Shown: positions 26,227 to 37,750 of the stretch, piece after piece
Position numbering within the stretch: the first letter of the stretch is position 1
How the letters are laid out: each line of letters begins with the position of its first letter
NCBI GenBank assembly: GCA_036852015.1
Contig: JAANDG010000262.1
Coordinates: 1 to 64,000, forward strand
Origin: Pelodera strongyloides
Lineage: Eukaryota > Nematoda > Chromadorea > Rhabditida > Rhabditidae
Reading direction: 5' to 3'
Length of the DNA stretch: 64,000 nucleotides
Program-made: the position numbers and the translations under genes
The notes under the pieces: model-generated
What the model was told of the DNA's origin: nothing
Database searches by the model: none
The model's input: the letters and a program-made list of their open reading frames with translations, nothing else

Positions 26227-29200
26227 CCCACTTGACTTATGTCTATGACCCTTTCCACAGGTTACACTGAATGTGTAGGGAAAACTAGGAAACATGGGTT
26301 TTCAGTAGAAAGCTGGGGACTTAAACTAAGGTTTATCTCCATATTTTAGGAGTTTAAACCGGAGATGTTGTCGGCCGGTGGTGGTGCCATTCCTGGTATA
26401 TTCTTCGACGCAATGGGATATCATCCATATGCCGCCGGACTTGATGGATCAAGACGCAAGAACGCAACGCGGGAAACCACTGCACCTTTAAAGGTATGGT
26501 GTAGTCGGAATTCGGGAGTTTTGTAGTTTGTAGTATGATCACTTCATTGAATATAGTACTGATTCCGTATTATATATGCTAATTTGTAGGCGTGGCTGTC
26601 CGAACATCGCAAGAACCCCTATCCAACCAAGGGCGAGAAAGTCATGTTGGCTGTCCTTACCAAGATGACCCTAACTCAGGTTGGTATTGAATTATTTGGA
26701 ATTCAAAGTTGGTACCATAAAGGGTAGATAAGTGTTCCCACCATCTTCACACCATTTCCTCTCAAAGAGCAATTAATCAACCCTATGTACCAAGTCTTGC
26801 ACAAACAAAAAAGGGTGCACACGGGTTGTGTGGTCAAAAGTCGGCAACCTTTTCAACCGCTTGTCTAATTGTCAAAAGCGATCACAGAAAAGTGAGATAG
26901 GAATCAGCATAGACATGTCAACACTCTATGGTCAGTATACATACATGAGTGTGAGTCGACCTCACACCTCACCCTCTCTATAGACCTCACTTGTTCCGTG
27001 TGTCCCCACCATTTTCACCACACCCAATCGGTAGATTTCTCTTTAAGATAAGCGAAATCTTAGTTTTTAAGACTCATATGAGAATTCCATGTTCAATAAC
27101 ATATAGGTTAAACTTGGAAATAAAATTTACAAAGTCGGTGCGATAAAACCAAGTTATTAGACAGTATAATGACATAATTACCCCTAACTCGCCATTATAT
27201 TGTGCAACTCTGAAAATTGCTATCAGCAGTGTATTGCGAGACAATATGTGGCTATCGGTGTCCTTACAAAGTTTGCCTCTTTTCCGGCGGCAATTGCGTC
27301 ACTTGAGCAATTAACGCATCATAGCTGACAGCGGCGCGTCTTGTTTGGGTAGGGGTGGTCGCGAGCGACAAAAGTCGCCGCCTGCGGCGACTACTCGCTA
27401 GCTAATCGCTGACCCGGAAAACTGGCGAAAGCGACACTTGTCGCTTATAGAGTCAGCGGCACGACCGGGACGCTTTCAAGTGATATGGTTAATTTGCAAT
27501 TTGTGGTCAATCATGCGTGCACAACGGAATTAACACAATATACACAGATATTGGGGATGTTTGCATATGATTAGCGTATTTCGTGTAGTAGTCAATATAA
27601 TGACTTTAAAGCGAAATACCAGCCGGTTTTTGAAACACACATGCTAATTTACTCGAATTTCGCTCGATTTTTTTTCTAATTTATATTCATTTGAGTACGC
27701 TGCATAAGAATGCTTTCATATTCGATGTGTTTCAAAAACCGGCCGATATTTCGCTTTAATGATAGCATGCTCCCTACCCCTTAGCTTAAGGTACTTAAGG
27801 TAAGCAAGCGGGGTGTGTATTTCTATAAGTTGTGTAAAAAATCTCCTAGCTCTCACTATCTATGTACCAATCTAAGTAACACCTGTCAGGCTAGCAATAT
27901 GAATAGATGGTCCTTTTGAACCTAACCGCGAAACTTCTAATGACCCTTACCATTAGAACTCGGGGACTAATTAATACTTTGCTAATTAACTAATGATATG
28001 CTAACACTTTACTATAAATCAATACTTGTTGACAAACATTTTTTACTCTACTACAGTTTTATCAGCAATCTGTGATTTTGTCAATTTTGTGTGTGCGAAA
28101 CGACAGACTCTTTTCGCTAATCCCATTATCTAAACAAGAAAGCGAACGTGAACTCAAAAGGGGGAGAATTGAACACTTCAAAAAGATTATTGGGGTTTAT
28201 CTCTACTACGTAACCCCACGTAAGCTTACATATTTGCCAGACTTAGAATTAGATGTCTGTTGAATATTTGTTCATAAAAATAAAGTAAAATTCCTCTTTA
28301 CTAAATCACGAAATGTTTGTGCTACTCAAGTTCCTAAGCCACGCATTTACGACCAGAAAATTGGTGTTCGTAAACCTCGGGCCGGACAATGATTTGCGTG
28401 TATAACTTGTAGCAGAGCAGGGAATTGTTATTCACATTTTACGTGAAAGTAGTTGTAAAATGTTCGGAAGCCATCGATTATATGGAGATTGACCGACTGT
28501 ATTTGAATTACTAACCTAGGACACTGTTTTATGGGAACTATCCCGGAAAACTTGGAAATATACAAAAGGAAATTCGTTGAAAAAAGATGGTGAACCAAAT
28601 CGATGGGTATATTTAAACGGTCAGCATCAGCTCACAAAAAGTCATTAGGCTGGAAAATATTCAGAGTATGAGGTTGTACGTTGTACTAATCACTAGAATC
28701 TCAATCGTTTGGTGGACTAAGTTAAAAAATCGATAAAATCAATATATGCTAATTTTCAGGTGTCCACATGGTTTGCGAATGCTCGTCGTCGGCTGAAGAA
28801 GGAGAATAAAATGACTTGGTCACCGAGAAATCGACCCGGGGAAGATGACGATGACGACCTCGCTGATCTGGACAACCTCGACACCACTGAGAGGCCCTCC
28901 AGCAGCACCTCCGACATGAGCTCACTTGAGAAGAAAGATGGTGAGTTAATGATCTTATGATCCTCGACTTTGCCAATATGCTAATCAAGTGGTATGACAC
29001 GTGGTTTTGAAATGTATCGTTGACATTTGCAAATTGTGTGGAATGCGCAGTTGTCCAGCATTCCATACTGCTTTAAGAAAATAGCAGATAAATTAGCATA
29101 TTGGCAGAGTCGAATTCATCATTCATGTCATTAACACCCCCAACGCAACTAACCACCCTCTGTACTGTCTGTGTTAGGCTAGCGGTCTATATATTGGATC

Positions 29201-32200
29201 CTAAGATTACTGTAGCTCTAAGTTCGTCTCTTCCTCTTGTAGGCTCCCTGTACATTCCCGTATCCGGAGATGAATCCAACAACAATGCAGAAAACGAAGC
29301 GACGGGAGCGCTCAACGGCAAGAGGTCACTTGGATCTCCTGGAGATGAGCCATCGCCGAAGAAGCCCAAGATCTGGAGCATTGCCGACCTGTCAGCGTCA
29401 GCGTCGGCGACGCCAGTAAAGGACGAGCACCGATATGATCATGACACGTCTTCAGAAGCAGCTGGATCTAGCAAAAAGGTAGATATTTATATTTTGATGA
29501 CTGTACTAAATTTGAAAATATTACCTTCCAGGGGTATACTTATTCGACCTTCTAATTATTCTAAATGTTAATTTTTCCAGGACTCCCCCTCGTCCGATGA
29601 GGCTGTCCCACAACTCCCAACAAACCCTTTCCTCGCCTGGCAACAACAGCTTCTCGCCATGTCGCGACTGGGGCAAATGCCCTTCCCCATGATGGCTCCC
29701 AGGCCCAACCCGGGCGCAATGCCCACCGGAATGCCCGCCGGCTTCCCACTATTTAACCCGATGCTATTGGCCAGTCTTCAGCAACAAGCCGCCGCTGTGG
29801 CGCAACAACAAGCAGCAAACTCGCAACTTAACGGTACGGTCCTTTCTGTTTCTCAAAGCGAAATGCTAGCCCTTTTAAAAATTTGCATATGATAAGCAAA
29901 TCCTTTGTATCCTATGCTAATTGTGTACGATCGTCCACGGCAATCGCACAAAATTAGCATAGGATACATAGGATTGCTTATCATACGCAAATTTTCCAAA
30001 GGGGCTAGCATTTCGCTGTAAGTTCGTTTCCACATTATTTTTGTACTTTGATCGAACACTGCGCTGGGTATTCCCTCGGTACAATACTCCTGCATTACCA
30101 GACGTGCGATTACTACTTTTTCTACCGGTTTTCCTTGGAAACAACTCTGATTAGGACATAATCCGCTTATTTCAACCATTTGACAAGTCCATCAAGACGC
30201 TTTTCCATATTTCATCGCCGCGGCTTTCTTTTTGTTCTTTCAAACTAGTAAGCTGCGCGTTCACTGATAAACTCAATGTTGAATCCTGCAAATAATTAGC
30301 ATAACTCTAGTATGCAAACCGCTAAACACTAGCCGCTAGTTCTTGCTTAGTTAGTATAAGAAAAATAATGATCTACACATTACTGTAGATCAAAAAAGTG
30401 TTACTCAAAAAAATCGTGATCTCCAGGGTGCAGACCTTATTAATCTTTGTTTTCTGGTGAAGGTTCTGCAGAGGTATTCAGAAGGCATTTGTCCCCAACT
30501 AAGATAAGAGGCTTATTGGTAGTGCTCAATCACGTTTACAAGCGTCCCAATACTTTAAGCCGATTAATTTTTTTCCTTCTTTTTTTCCCTCCTGAGGCCG
30601 TATTCACCACAACATTTACCCGGATAAAATCGTTTCCCGGGAAAGTATTTTACCCAAAATGACCATTTTTACCTTTTCCCGGAATTCACCACTTTTTCCC
30701 TTTTCCCAAAAAGCGAGCTGGGAAACGGAAAATTTTACCCGAGCTTGGCACGGGTAAACCAGAAATTACCCAAGTGTTGTGGTATATTTTTCGTCGAAAA
30801 CATTTATTTAAACATTATTTCTGTGTTTTATTTGAATGTTTGACAATAATAACTATCTATTTCTTTAAGCAGCACAAAAAATTAAGATATTTACGTTAGT
30901 TTTTTTCTATTCTCTTCCATTATAACGATAAGAAAATACTGTAAGGGATATCTACTATATTAATACATGTTAGAAGGCAAATAATGCGACTTGAGCATTC
31001 GACAGACTTCCGAAAAGCTTGTCGTACTATGAAAATGCACGCGTCCGGCATATATTCTACCCTAAATAAATGGTCTGAGTGTGCTATGGATGGAGTCAAT
31101 GGACTATTACATTTTTCTCAAATCATCGCAAAGGAAGATATAGCTTAGGAAGTCTTGTATAAAAAATATAATAGACGTCCCCCATCTCCATAAAAAGGTT
31201 TTGGGTGAGTACTACCACCAAAGACAACACTATCCGTTGTGCTCTAGTGGTTAGGATTTGTGGCTCTCACCCACAAGGCCGGGGTTCGATTCCCCGCAAC
31301 GGAAGCCTGTTTTTGCCCTTTATCTTACCGGGAGAATGTCTTTACAACCTATCTGTACAACCTTATTAGCAATTTTTCGTTGGGTATTGTCCTTAAATCT
31401 CATCTAACGGAAATTGTGTTGATCCGAACTCTAACTATATATTAATAATTATTGAGCGTGCTTATATTAAGCAACGAAAATATACAAAATTATTATTACA
31501 ATGAAAATTAAGCATAAACATATCAAATAATCATATTTTCCTTGAATTTCCCCTTGGGTAAAATTCCCCGTTTCCCAAATGGAGTGTGAATTCGGGGAGG
31601 GATAAAAAGTTTTCCGGAAAGGGCAAAAATATTTCCCGGGAAGGATTTTCGTTAGGAAATTGTCCCTGGGTAATTTGTTTTCCCGGGGAATTTTTTCCGT
31701 AAGAATGGTGAATACGGCCTCTGACGTCTGGTGTTCCGTGATGAAGTTATAGTTTTATAAGGCCTGGACCTTCTTTGAAATTGGGGAAACATAAAATAAT
31801 TGCTTATGGCTAATTATTACGGGTCCCTAAGGTTAGCTATACTAAGCTAAGCCTACGACGTATCGAACCTACCGTAACCCAAAGCTATCATCGCGCTTTT
31901 TAGCCTATACCATTAATTTGAATGGTGTCTAGATTTGGGAATCCGCTTAGTGTCATTAATCACTCCCTAAATCCACATCGTAAATTGCAATTTATGTTCA
32001 TTTACTTTGCTTTTCCTAGCGGAAATATCGTGCTTTTTCTCGCCGCGCTATTCATGTTTTTGCGCGTAAAAAACGCCCCGCGCTATGTCAAAACACTAAC
32101 GCGGCAGCTCAAATAAAGCGGAGCGCGCGCAGCGCTCATAATCCATAAATTTTGCGCGCGCAAATGAGAATGATAATTGAACACGGAATGCACTTGTCAC

Positions 32201-34140
32201 GTTGTTATATTGATAGTTGATAAGGATAATAGGGGTTTCCGTAGAGAATATTTTTTCGTATTTTATGAAGGGGCACTCTTGAGTTTTCCTAGAATTTTAA
32301 CCTCAGTGCGCTTCCCGGTACGCAGAACTACTACTTACGCCACTAACACATAAAATACAGTAATGTAAACTGTAATATTATAAGACTGTGCTATAGTTTC
32401 ACATTCCAAGCAAAGACCACTTTTCATAAGTTAGCTTTCTGAAAAATGAGGAGATATTTATTAATTTATTACCGGGTGCAATTTTGCAATTCTTTCTCTT
32501 ATCTTCTTTATATCAGTGCTAATAAACTGGGAATTTTGTTGGTCTTTAATATATACAGAAGGGAGGGACAAATGGTTGTAAACATATAGTCAGCCACTAA
32601 ATGGCACGTCGTAAATTTGCTCCCAAAAATTAAATACGATCAAGATAAAGGGGGTTAATTTACGGGCTGGGCTCATAATGAGAGAATTTCCATGAAAACG
32701 AAAAAGTGATTCAATAGTTAGTTCTTTTATGAAAAAAAAATATTCTGTCAAATTGCCTGTAAAAACTCAAAACGCATAACTTCTGTTACCGAGCGTAGCG
32801 CATGGCGCTAGACTAGAGCCAAAGTAAAACATTAGTGGTAAGTTACCCAACGTAACTCATCACGTTACCACAGCGCGTAAGTGAACAATGTTTATGTTTC
32901 TAACTTAATTAACACCGGGTTAGGATCGCATGTTTGTTTTCCTTTGCTTATACAAAGGAGGTTAGACATTGACACGCACTCTAACATGATTTACAGCCCT
33001 TATCACTAGACAAATAATCAATCACTGATCTCTCCTCATTTCGCCTTATCTTTTGATTGATAACTGTCTAGAATCTCTCAATATCCACACTCTCTCATCG
33101 ACGTCTAACCCCGTAATAAACTGGCCCGTGTTATTGCTCCCGAGTAGTACACGAAAAGGAAGTGCCACTGTTTTGCGGGATCGAATTTCAGTCCGGGGGA
33201 GTAATACTAAATAGATCTAGGATTTGCCGAATCGATACTAACTCGATACTAAATAGATCCTGGTTTAATTCTACAACAATTGCTCAATAAAAACACACAA
33301 AAGTAGTCCTTGAAACGCCTTTTACAGTTTCTTGGAACCCTTTAACAAAAACCTCAATTGTAAGTAAATCATTGTATGGAACCTTGAACTGCCTTCAGAT
33401 AATTGGCCTCTTTTACGGTTGTCGGTGAACACTATTTTCAATGTACATTTTAGTGACAGCTCTATTCGAATTCATGGTCATGTTCGGGGTTTACTCTTGT
33501 ACAAAAACACCCGCTTTTTAGGGTATTGCTACGATAATTAGCTAGACTAGGGGTACTGTATGTAGTCTGACCAACATTTGGCAATCGGCCAATTAGGACT
33601 TAAATTAGCTAAGCCCATCGTCAATGAGTTACGAACGATTCTCATTCCTCTATTTTACTGTAAACTGTAAACACGAAGACACGTTGTACAGCGTACATAG
33701 CACCAAATCTCCGCTTCCGATCTAGGGCAATTAATCAATCGATAACGGGTAATTGATTGTCAATTGCTCGGTGAGGGGTTCTAAGATCCTAGGGCGACAG
33801 AACCGTGTCCCTGAGATTGATCACCGTACAACTGATGCTCCCCATATCTACTCATCAGATCTAGCTTTTCACCGACTTTTGCTTTTCAACCACAAGAAAT
33901 CTCACCAAAGCATAGCTAGCTGTTCGAGGGAATCGCAGTTTTCGATCAAAATTAGTCGAGTTATTATTGTAGTATGTAGTCTGTAGTATGTTTATTATTG
34001 AATGCAACAAAGTACAAACTTTAAACTATATCGTTTCAGGTTCATGGTCCGAGGGTCAGTCGCTCAGTCCTTCATCGAGCAATCATTCTGCCGCTGCAGT
34101 GTCGGAAGATACAAAACCCACAATTTCCGAGTCGGCCTGA
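22780..34140 (+). CDS. irx-1: Iroquois-class TALE homeodomain transcription factor
   Basis: This gene encodes a nuclear DNA-binding patterning regulator of the Iroquois family. Nine exons join in phase: 22780-22809, 22911-23015, 23097-23210, 26350-26493, 26590-26679, 28760-28940, 29243-29478, 29581-29833, 34040-34140, giving 417 aa. The homeodomain spans about residues 117-180 over exons 4-6. It has the TALE loop (NPYP), RRKNATRET at its N-terminal arm, and helix 3 [20 protein letters not shown]. An acidic run ([11 protein letters not shown]) follows, typical of Iroquois proteins. The Iro-box-like [11 protein letters not shown] lies near residues 262-272. The tail is Gln/Ala/Met/Pro-rich. The start is the first ATG in exon 1, but that exon follows a CTCTCCTAG acceptor, so a 5' exon may extend it. 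A poly(A) signal is at 35059-35064. Confidence 0.9.
23533..23606. repeat. CT microsatellite in Iroquois intron 3
   Basis: CT repeats with a regular TTTAT interruption every 12 bases or so (TCTCTCTCTTTA units). Confidence 0.88.
24724..24792 (+). tRNA. tRNA-like sequence in Iroquois intron 3
   Basis: The A-box-like TAGCGCAATGG and B-box-like GTGTTCGGATCC are spaced as in a tRNA, the ends GACA/TGTC can pair, and TCC...GGA marks a possible anticodon stem around CTATTCT. Several stems are imperfect, so it is probably a relic. Confidence 0.35.
26194..26222. repeat. Pure (CT)n microsatellite
   Basis: An uninterrupted run of about 14 CT units, 130 bases upstream of the exon that opens the homeodomain. 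Confidence 0.9.
27373..27392. other. Perfect GC-rich hairpin in Iroquois intron 5
   Basis: AGTCGCCGC-CT-GCGGCGACT is a perfect 9-bp stem. The surrounding 27355-27475 adds more GTCGC/GCGAC words in both orientations (GCGACAAAAGTCGC, AAGCGACACTTGTCGCTT). A related sequence, TCGCCGCCTGAGGCGACTTT, occurs at about 40291, so it is a repeated unit. Confidence 0.6.
27610..27755. mobile_element. TTAA-flanked miniature element, subfamily A, in Iroquois intron 5
   Basis: TTAA at both ends. AGCGAAATACCAGCCGG with TTTTTGAAACAC on the left is matched by TTTCAAAAACCGGCCG with ATATTTCGCT on the right. It lies in the intron that interrupts the homeodomain between helix 2 and helix 3. Confidence 0.85.
28988..29072. 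mobile_element. Miniature element, subfamily C, in Iroquois intron 6
   Basis: The left end is AGTGGTATGACACGTGG with TTTTGAAATG; the right end is GCATTCCATACTGCT followed by TTAA. It is short (85 bp) and non-coding, in the 302-bp intron between the homeodomain exon and the Iro-box exon. Confidence 0.65.
29856..30017. mobile_element. Palindromic element, subfamily B, in Iroquois last intron
   Basis: A full-length but mutated copy of the palindrome at 3894-4056. It starts 22 bases after the exon 8 donor. It keeps ATTTGCAT, TGATAAG and GCATAGGATACATAGGAT on the arms, but has lost the TTAA at both ends (CTCAAAGCG; CGCTGTAAG). The end decay suggests an older insertion than the 3.9-kb copy. Confidence 0.82.
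30594..31721. mobile_element. 1.13-kb terminal-inverted-repeat element carrying a tRNA gene
   Basis: The ends are exact inverted repeats GAGGCCGTATTCACCA (30594-30609) and TGGTGAATACGGCCTC (31706-31721). Just inside, both ends are rich in TTTCCCGGGAAA, GGGTAA and TTACCC words in opposite orientation, extending the inverted repeat imperfectly to roughly 200 bp each side. No transposase frame is seen. A tRNA-Glu gene sits near the middle. No clear target-site duplication was found. It is inferred to be a non-autonomous DNA transposon. Confidence 0.7.
31233..31304 (+). tRNA. tRNA-Glu (anticodon CTC)
   Basis: The 72-nt sequence has a perfect acceptor stem (TCCGTTG/CAACGGA), the D arm TAGTGGTTAGGA, an anticodon stem TGTGG/CCACA closing loop CTCTCAC with anticodon CTC, and a perfect T arm CGGGG-TTCGATT-CCCCG. 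It matches the usual eukaryotic tRNA-Glu layout and decodes GAG. One D-stem base differs from the common form. It lies inside the inverted-repeat element at 30594-31721 and inside the last Iroquois intron, same strand. Confidence 0.82.
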
Positions 34141-35190
34141 TTCGTGGATAAGATACCGTAGTGTAGGGAGTTTGGTAAAAAACAATCGATATCCGGTCGC
34201 TAAGTATAAGCCGCATTTGTGAACCCCTGACACAGAATTATAAACTTAACATGACAAGGATAGTTTTCTATCCATTCTATTATTTTTTGTTTTGAACTCT
34301 TTTATGGAGGCTTTCTAAATTTTTTATTTGATCTTAAACTTTACTTATCGAGTGAGTCTAATTTTTCCTAGGCAAGTTGTCCCTTATTGTGATAAGACTG
34401 AATTTGTTTCTCCGATTAAAATACCGCAAAAAAAAGTTGACGAGCAACGGAAATTTGCATATCAATAAGCCTGTGACTCGTGTAGTTTGTAGTTTGTAAT
34501 CAGTTTTATTAATTAGCATACAACATAGTATACCCCCACAGATCTCTTTTCACCGACCTTTTCATTCAGTATTTTAAAGCAAAACAAACGTGTTATCAAA
34601 CCTATAGTTCAGTATTGTTTTTCTTTACCTTTGTACAGAGTTATCCCCCTCCCTTTCAAATTTTCTTATAAAATAATGAGTATGTCTCGAGCTTAAATTT
34701 GTTCTATTACGTGCTGTATAATATAGTATTTAGTTTCTTACAGTATTTTTCTTTGTTTTACGTCACCGAGTGTTATATTTTTCATTTTGTGTTTGATGAA
34801 TGGTTGTAGGTTGCCGGAATCGAACTTTGACCTGTTTCTTGAGATCCAACCCACAACCATTATACCATGTGTTCTTATTGATAGGTCGCTTATTTTTCTG
34901 AACTTTTTTTGCATTTATTTTACTTTTTTTACCACACGGCATTTAACATTTCGCTTACGGAGAAGTTTAATCATTATTTATTAAATAGAGATTTTCTTTT
35001 TGTTTTTTTGTCACATTTTCTATCCTTCGCATACACGTGAGCATGACAGTTGAGATATAATAAACAAAGTATTTGATTTATTCTTTTGTTTCTGTGTTCA
35101 AAAACGCAGTCCACAAATGGACCAGGGTAAATAAATAAAAATAGAAAGTCAATAGCATGTGAGATCCCTACGTGATAAAGGTAACATTAA
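34141..35190 (+). other. Iroquois 3' UTR and downstream flank
   Basis: T-rich sequence after the stop codon. AATAAA occurs at 35059-35064 (ATATAATAAACAAAG), giving a plausible 3' UTR of about 0.9 kb. A tRNA-like sequence lies within it on the opposite strand at 34801-34872. Confidence 0.5.
34801..34872 (-). tRNA. tRNA-like sequence on minus strand
   Basis: Minus-strand A-box-like TGGTATAATGGTTG and B-box-like AAAGTTCGATTCC lie at tRNA spacing, with GGTTGTAGG/CCAACCCACAACC-type complementarity. The stems are imperfect, so it is probably a tRNA-derived relic within the Iroquois 3' region. Confidence 0.35.
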
Positions 35191-35191
35191 T

Positions 35192-35395
35192 TTGATAAAC
35201 TTAAGCTGAAGCCTGATAAACTTAAGCTTAACTTGATAAACTTAAGCTGAAGCCTGATAAACTTAAGCTTAACTTGGTAACTTAAACTGAAGCCTGATAA
35301 ACTTAAGCTTAACTTGGTAAACTTACGCTGAAGCTTGATACAGTTAAGTTTAACTTGGTAAACTTACGCTGAAGCTTGATACAGTTAAGCTTAAC
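35192..35395. repeat. 41-bp tandem repeat, five units
   Basis: Five head-to-tail units of 40-41 bp with the pattern TTGATAAACTTAAGCTGAAGCC then TGATAAACTTAAGCTTAAC. Each unit is itself two diverged ~20-bp halves. Units 1-2 are nearly identical; units 4-5 share changes (GGTAAACTTACGC, ACAGTTAAG), so the array grew by successive local duplication. It starts about 130 bases past the Iroquois poly(A) signal. Confidence 0.88.
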
Positions 35396-36582
35396 TTAAC
35401 ACTGCTAAAAACGTGTGCCAGCTAAGGATAACGAACGTTCCTAACACCGTCCACAGTTTTCAGTGGTAGACACTATGCTGGTAGACAACAAATATAAATT
35501 TCGCGTGGGAGCGAGCGGCCGACCACTTAGGGTGCGCGCCAGGGTTTCCGGTTGGCGTACCTGTGGCAAACTTGCGGCGCGTGTGTATGCCCTGTCTATG
35601 TTAACACACGACCTAGCATGTTGGAATATATGCTAACATATGCTAATTCTGTCCTTTCTTCAAAAATGCATGACTTTACCCATTTTTTAGGGTTCTCTAA
35701 CATTCGTTTCCTACATTGATTGAAAGACTATATTAATTACCGGCAAGAGTTAACTTGACAATGATGATAACGTGATAAAACATTCGTCTTCTCGCATTTT
35801 CTGTTATCATTTTAACTGAAAGAAGATAAAAACAGTGGAAATAGTGTATCTAGAGGAGAGAGCCAGTGATAATCAGGGTGATCTGCTATAGTTTACACAA
35901 TCAGCGGTACATGTGTTACCAATCCGGTAAATACACCGGTAAGACAAGGTTCTTATCATCACTCTGATACCCTGCGTCTCGCAAATGATCACGCTCTCTC
36001 GACATGATGTCAGCGTTTCCAAGTTTCGTGCACTATTTCCCCCATCCGGTCTCTGCGCTTCGCAGGTTCTCCTTATATTTCGTCGTTGTCTAACCGCAAA
36101 GTTATTTCCAAAAAAAGATGCCCTTTGCTTCCATGCATATCACACTTTTGCCCGATTAATTGATAATTGATTATGGTTTACAAATTTCGGGAATCTTTAC
36201 AGAAATTTGGGGTGCGATATAAAAATAAACCACACGTTTACGCAGATTCTGTGACTGGTGTGGATGAAATTAATGTGACAAAATATACATCTATAGCGTG
36301 ATAATCGGAAAACTTTCGTCTAAAACAAAAAAAATCTATATTAGATTAGATAACTTTTTTTCCAACTATGGAAATTACCTCCAAAATTGTGGGACACTCT
36401 ATATTAGTTTTTATTTGGGGGAACCAAGATAGCAGCACGTGTTTCCGCAAAAATTCTAAAATCGTGGTATGCACACAAGCCGTGGAAAGACATATTCATG
36501 GCATAAAATAGTCTATTCATAAAAAACGTTATGCGATTTTTGATGCTTTGATTTAGCCAATAAAATCACAGGACTCCTTTAA

Positions 36583-36910
36583 AAACGTTCAACTGTTTGC
36601 ATTTTGCATGTGTGCCTTGGTTGAACAGTGAACCATTAACTACTTTTGAGCATTTTGAACTTGTATGAGTCCTACGCTCTCAGGCGCGCTGCGCGGAAAT
36701 TCGTAGCCGTGCCCGCGGAAAAGAGATGGCTTTTTAACATGGGAAAGGCGGAGACGCAGCAAAGAGTTTTCTCTGTGTCTCGAATTTTTCAATGCAAATT
36801 TGCAATATTTTTCTGCGGACGCGGCTAGGCATTTCCGCGCTGCGCCCTAAGCACCAGAGTAGGATAATTTTGAAATGTTTGCTCATTGCTAGCACTGATT
36901 TTGCTAGTGA
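36583..36910. repeat. Duplicated segment, copy 1 (interrupted)
   Basis: It shares CAACTGTTTGCATTTTGCAT, TTGGTTGAACAG and GATAATTTTGAAATGTTTG, then GCTAGCACTGA, in the same order and orientation as 37355-37495. In this copy a GC-rich inverted-repeat element (36682-36846) separates the two halves; in the second copy they are only about 30 bases apart. Confidence 0.75.
36682..36846. mobile_element. GC-rich inverted-repeat insertion nested in duplication copy 1
   Basis: The left arm GGCGCGCTGCGCGGAAAT then TCGTAGCCGTGCCCGCGG is inverted on the right as CTGCGGACGCGGCTAGGC then ATTTCCGCGCTGCGCC. The 165-bp unit is markedly GC-richer than its surroundings. Its absence from the sister copy at 37355-37495 indicates an insertion. 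Confidence 0.65.
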
Positions 36911-37354
36911 AGCTGTCAAGCGTTTTGCACTGGCTGCGGTAACCTTTTACGGATCACCTCCCCGAAGTCGCTTAGAAACGTTAGCCCTCACCGTTTTTCC
37001 TGGTCGTAAGCCTAAGCCTAAGCCCCGCATTTATCGAACAAACAATAGTCATATATACATATGTTCAACCCGGTTTATACGTCTCCTAAACGGCTAAAAG
37101 AAAGTCGAATCTCTGCCGGAAACAACACTTTCCAATTCCACTTTCACATAAACATTATGACATGTGTTCGGGAAATTATATGGCGGAGAAAAAGGGTTTT
37201 ATGAAGAAATATGGGAACATTTGTTTATTTAGCTCATCCCCGGATATACACAGGGAAAATTCGTTTGAGGGTCGCCTTTCTATGGACAGTAGAATATACA
37301 AGCAGTTCATTACCTCTATCTAGTAACTATTCTACAGAAAGCAGTGAATGAACG

Positions 37355-37495
37355 TTTAAAAACGGTCAACTGTTTGCATTTTGCATGTGTGAATTGGTTG
37401 AACAGCGAAACTTTTGACATTTTTGAACAACTTCGGGAGGATGTATGAATATGATAATTTTGAAATGTTTGATCAGTGCTAGCACTGAACCTTAC
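37355..37495. repeat. Duplicated segment, copy 2
   Basis: The uninterrupted partner of 36583-36910, same orientation, offset by about 770 bases. Confidence 0.75.
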
Positions 37496-37750
37496 GACTT
37501 TACAATACTACGGCTGGATGGTCGATCCTTTCGATTATGAGCTTAGCGTGGAGTTTGTTCAACAACAGTCGGTTGTTTGAAACAGTCGGTTGTTAGAAAC
37601 AAATTAAAGTGGACCAACTGTAACAAAGGAACGTTTTTCTACCTAAAAATAGTAGTAAATTAACATGTCTCATCATTTATAGACCACTTTTCGCACGCGC
37701 AAGGATACTACGAGCATTTTGCTTCACAAATTACCATTGCAAAAAAAATA

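Larger units (their letters stand above)
22810..26349 (+). other. Introns 1-3 of the Iroquois gene
   Basis: Introns 1 (22810-22910) and 2 (23016-23096) are short. Intron 3 (23211-26349) is about 3.1 kb and holds two CT microsatellites (23533-23606, 26194-26222), a tRNA-like sequence at 24724-24792, and otherwise AT-rich sequence in which I see no exon. Confidence 0.7.
30018..34039 (+). other. Remainder of the last Iroquois intron
   Basis: About 4 kb separating the Gln/Ala-rich exon 8 from the short final exon. It contains the 1.13-kb inverted-repeat element with tRNA-Glu at 30594-31721. The rest is AT-rich, with a GCGCGC-rich patch near 32105-32165 and a short duplication CGATACTAA...ATAGATC near 33215-33258. 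I see no additional exon. Confidence 0.6.

Noticed and set aside
35192..35395. Tandem array considered as CRISPR
   Set aside because: Units are contiguous with no unique spacers, and the genome is eukaryotic.
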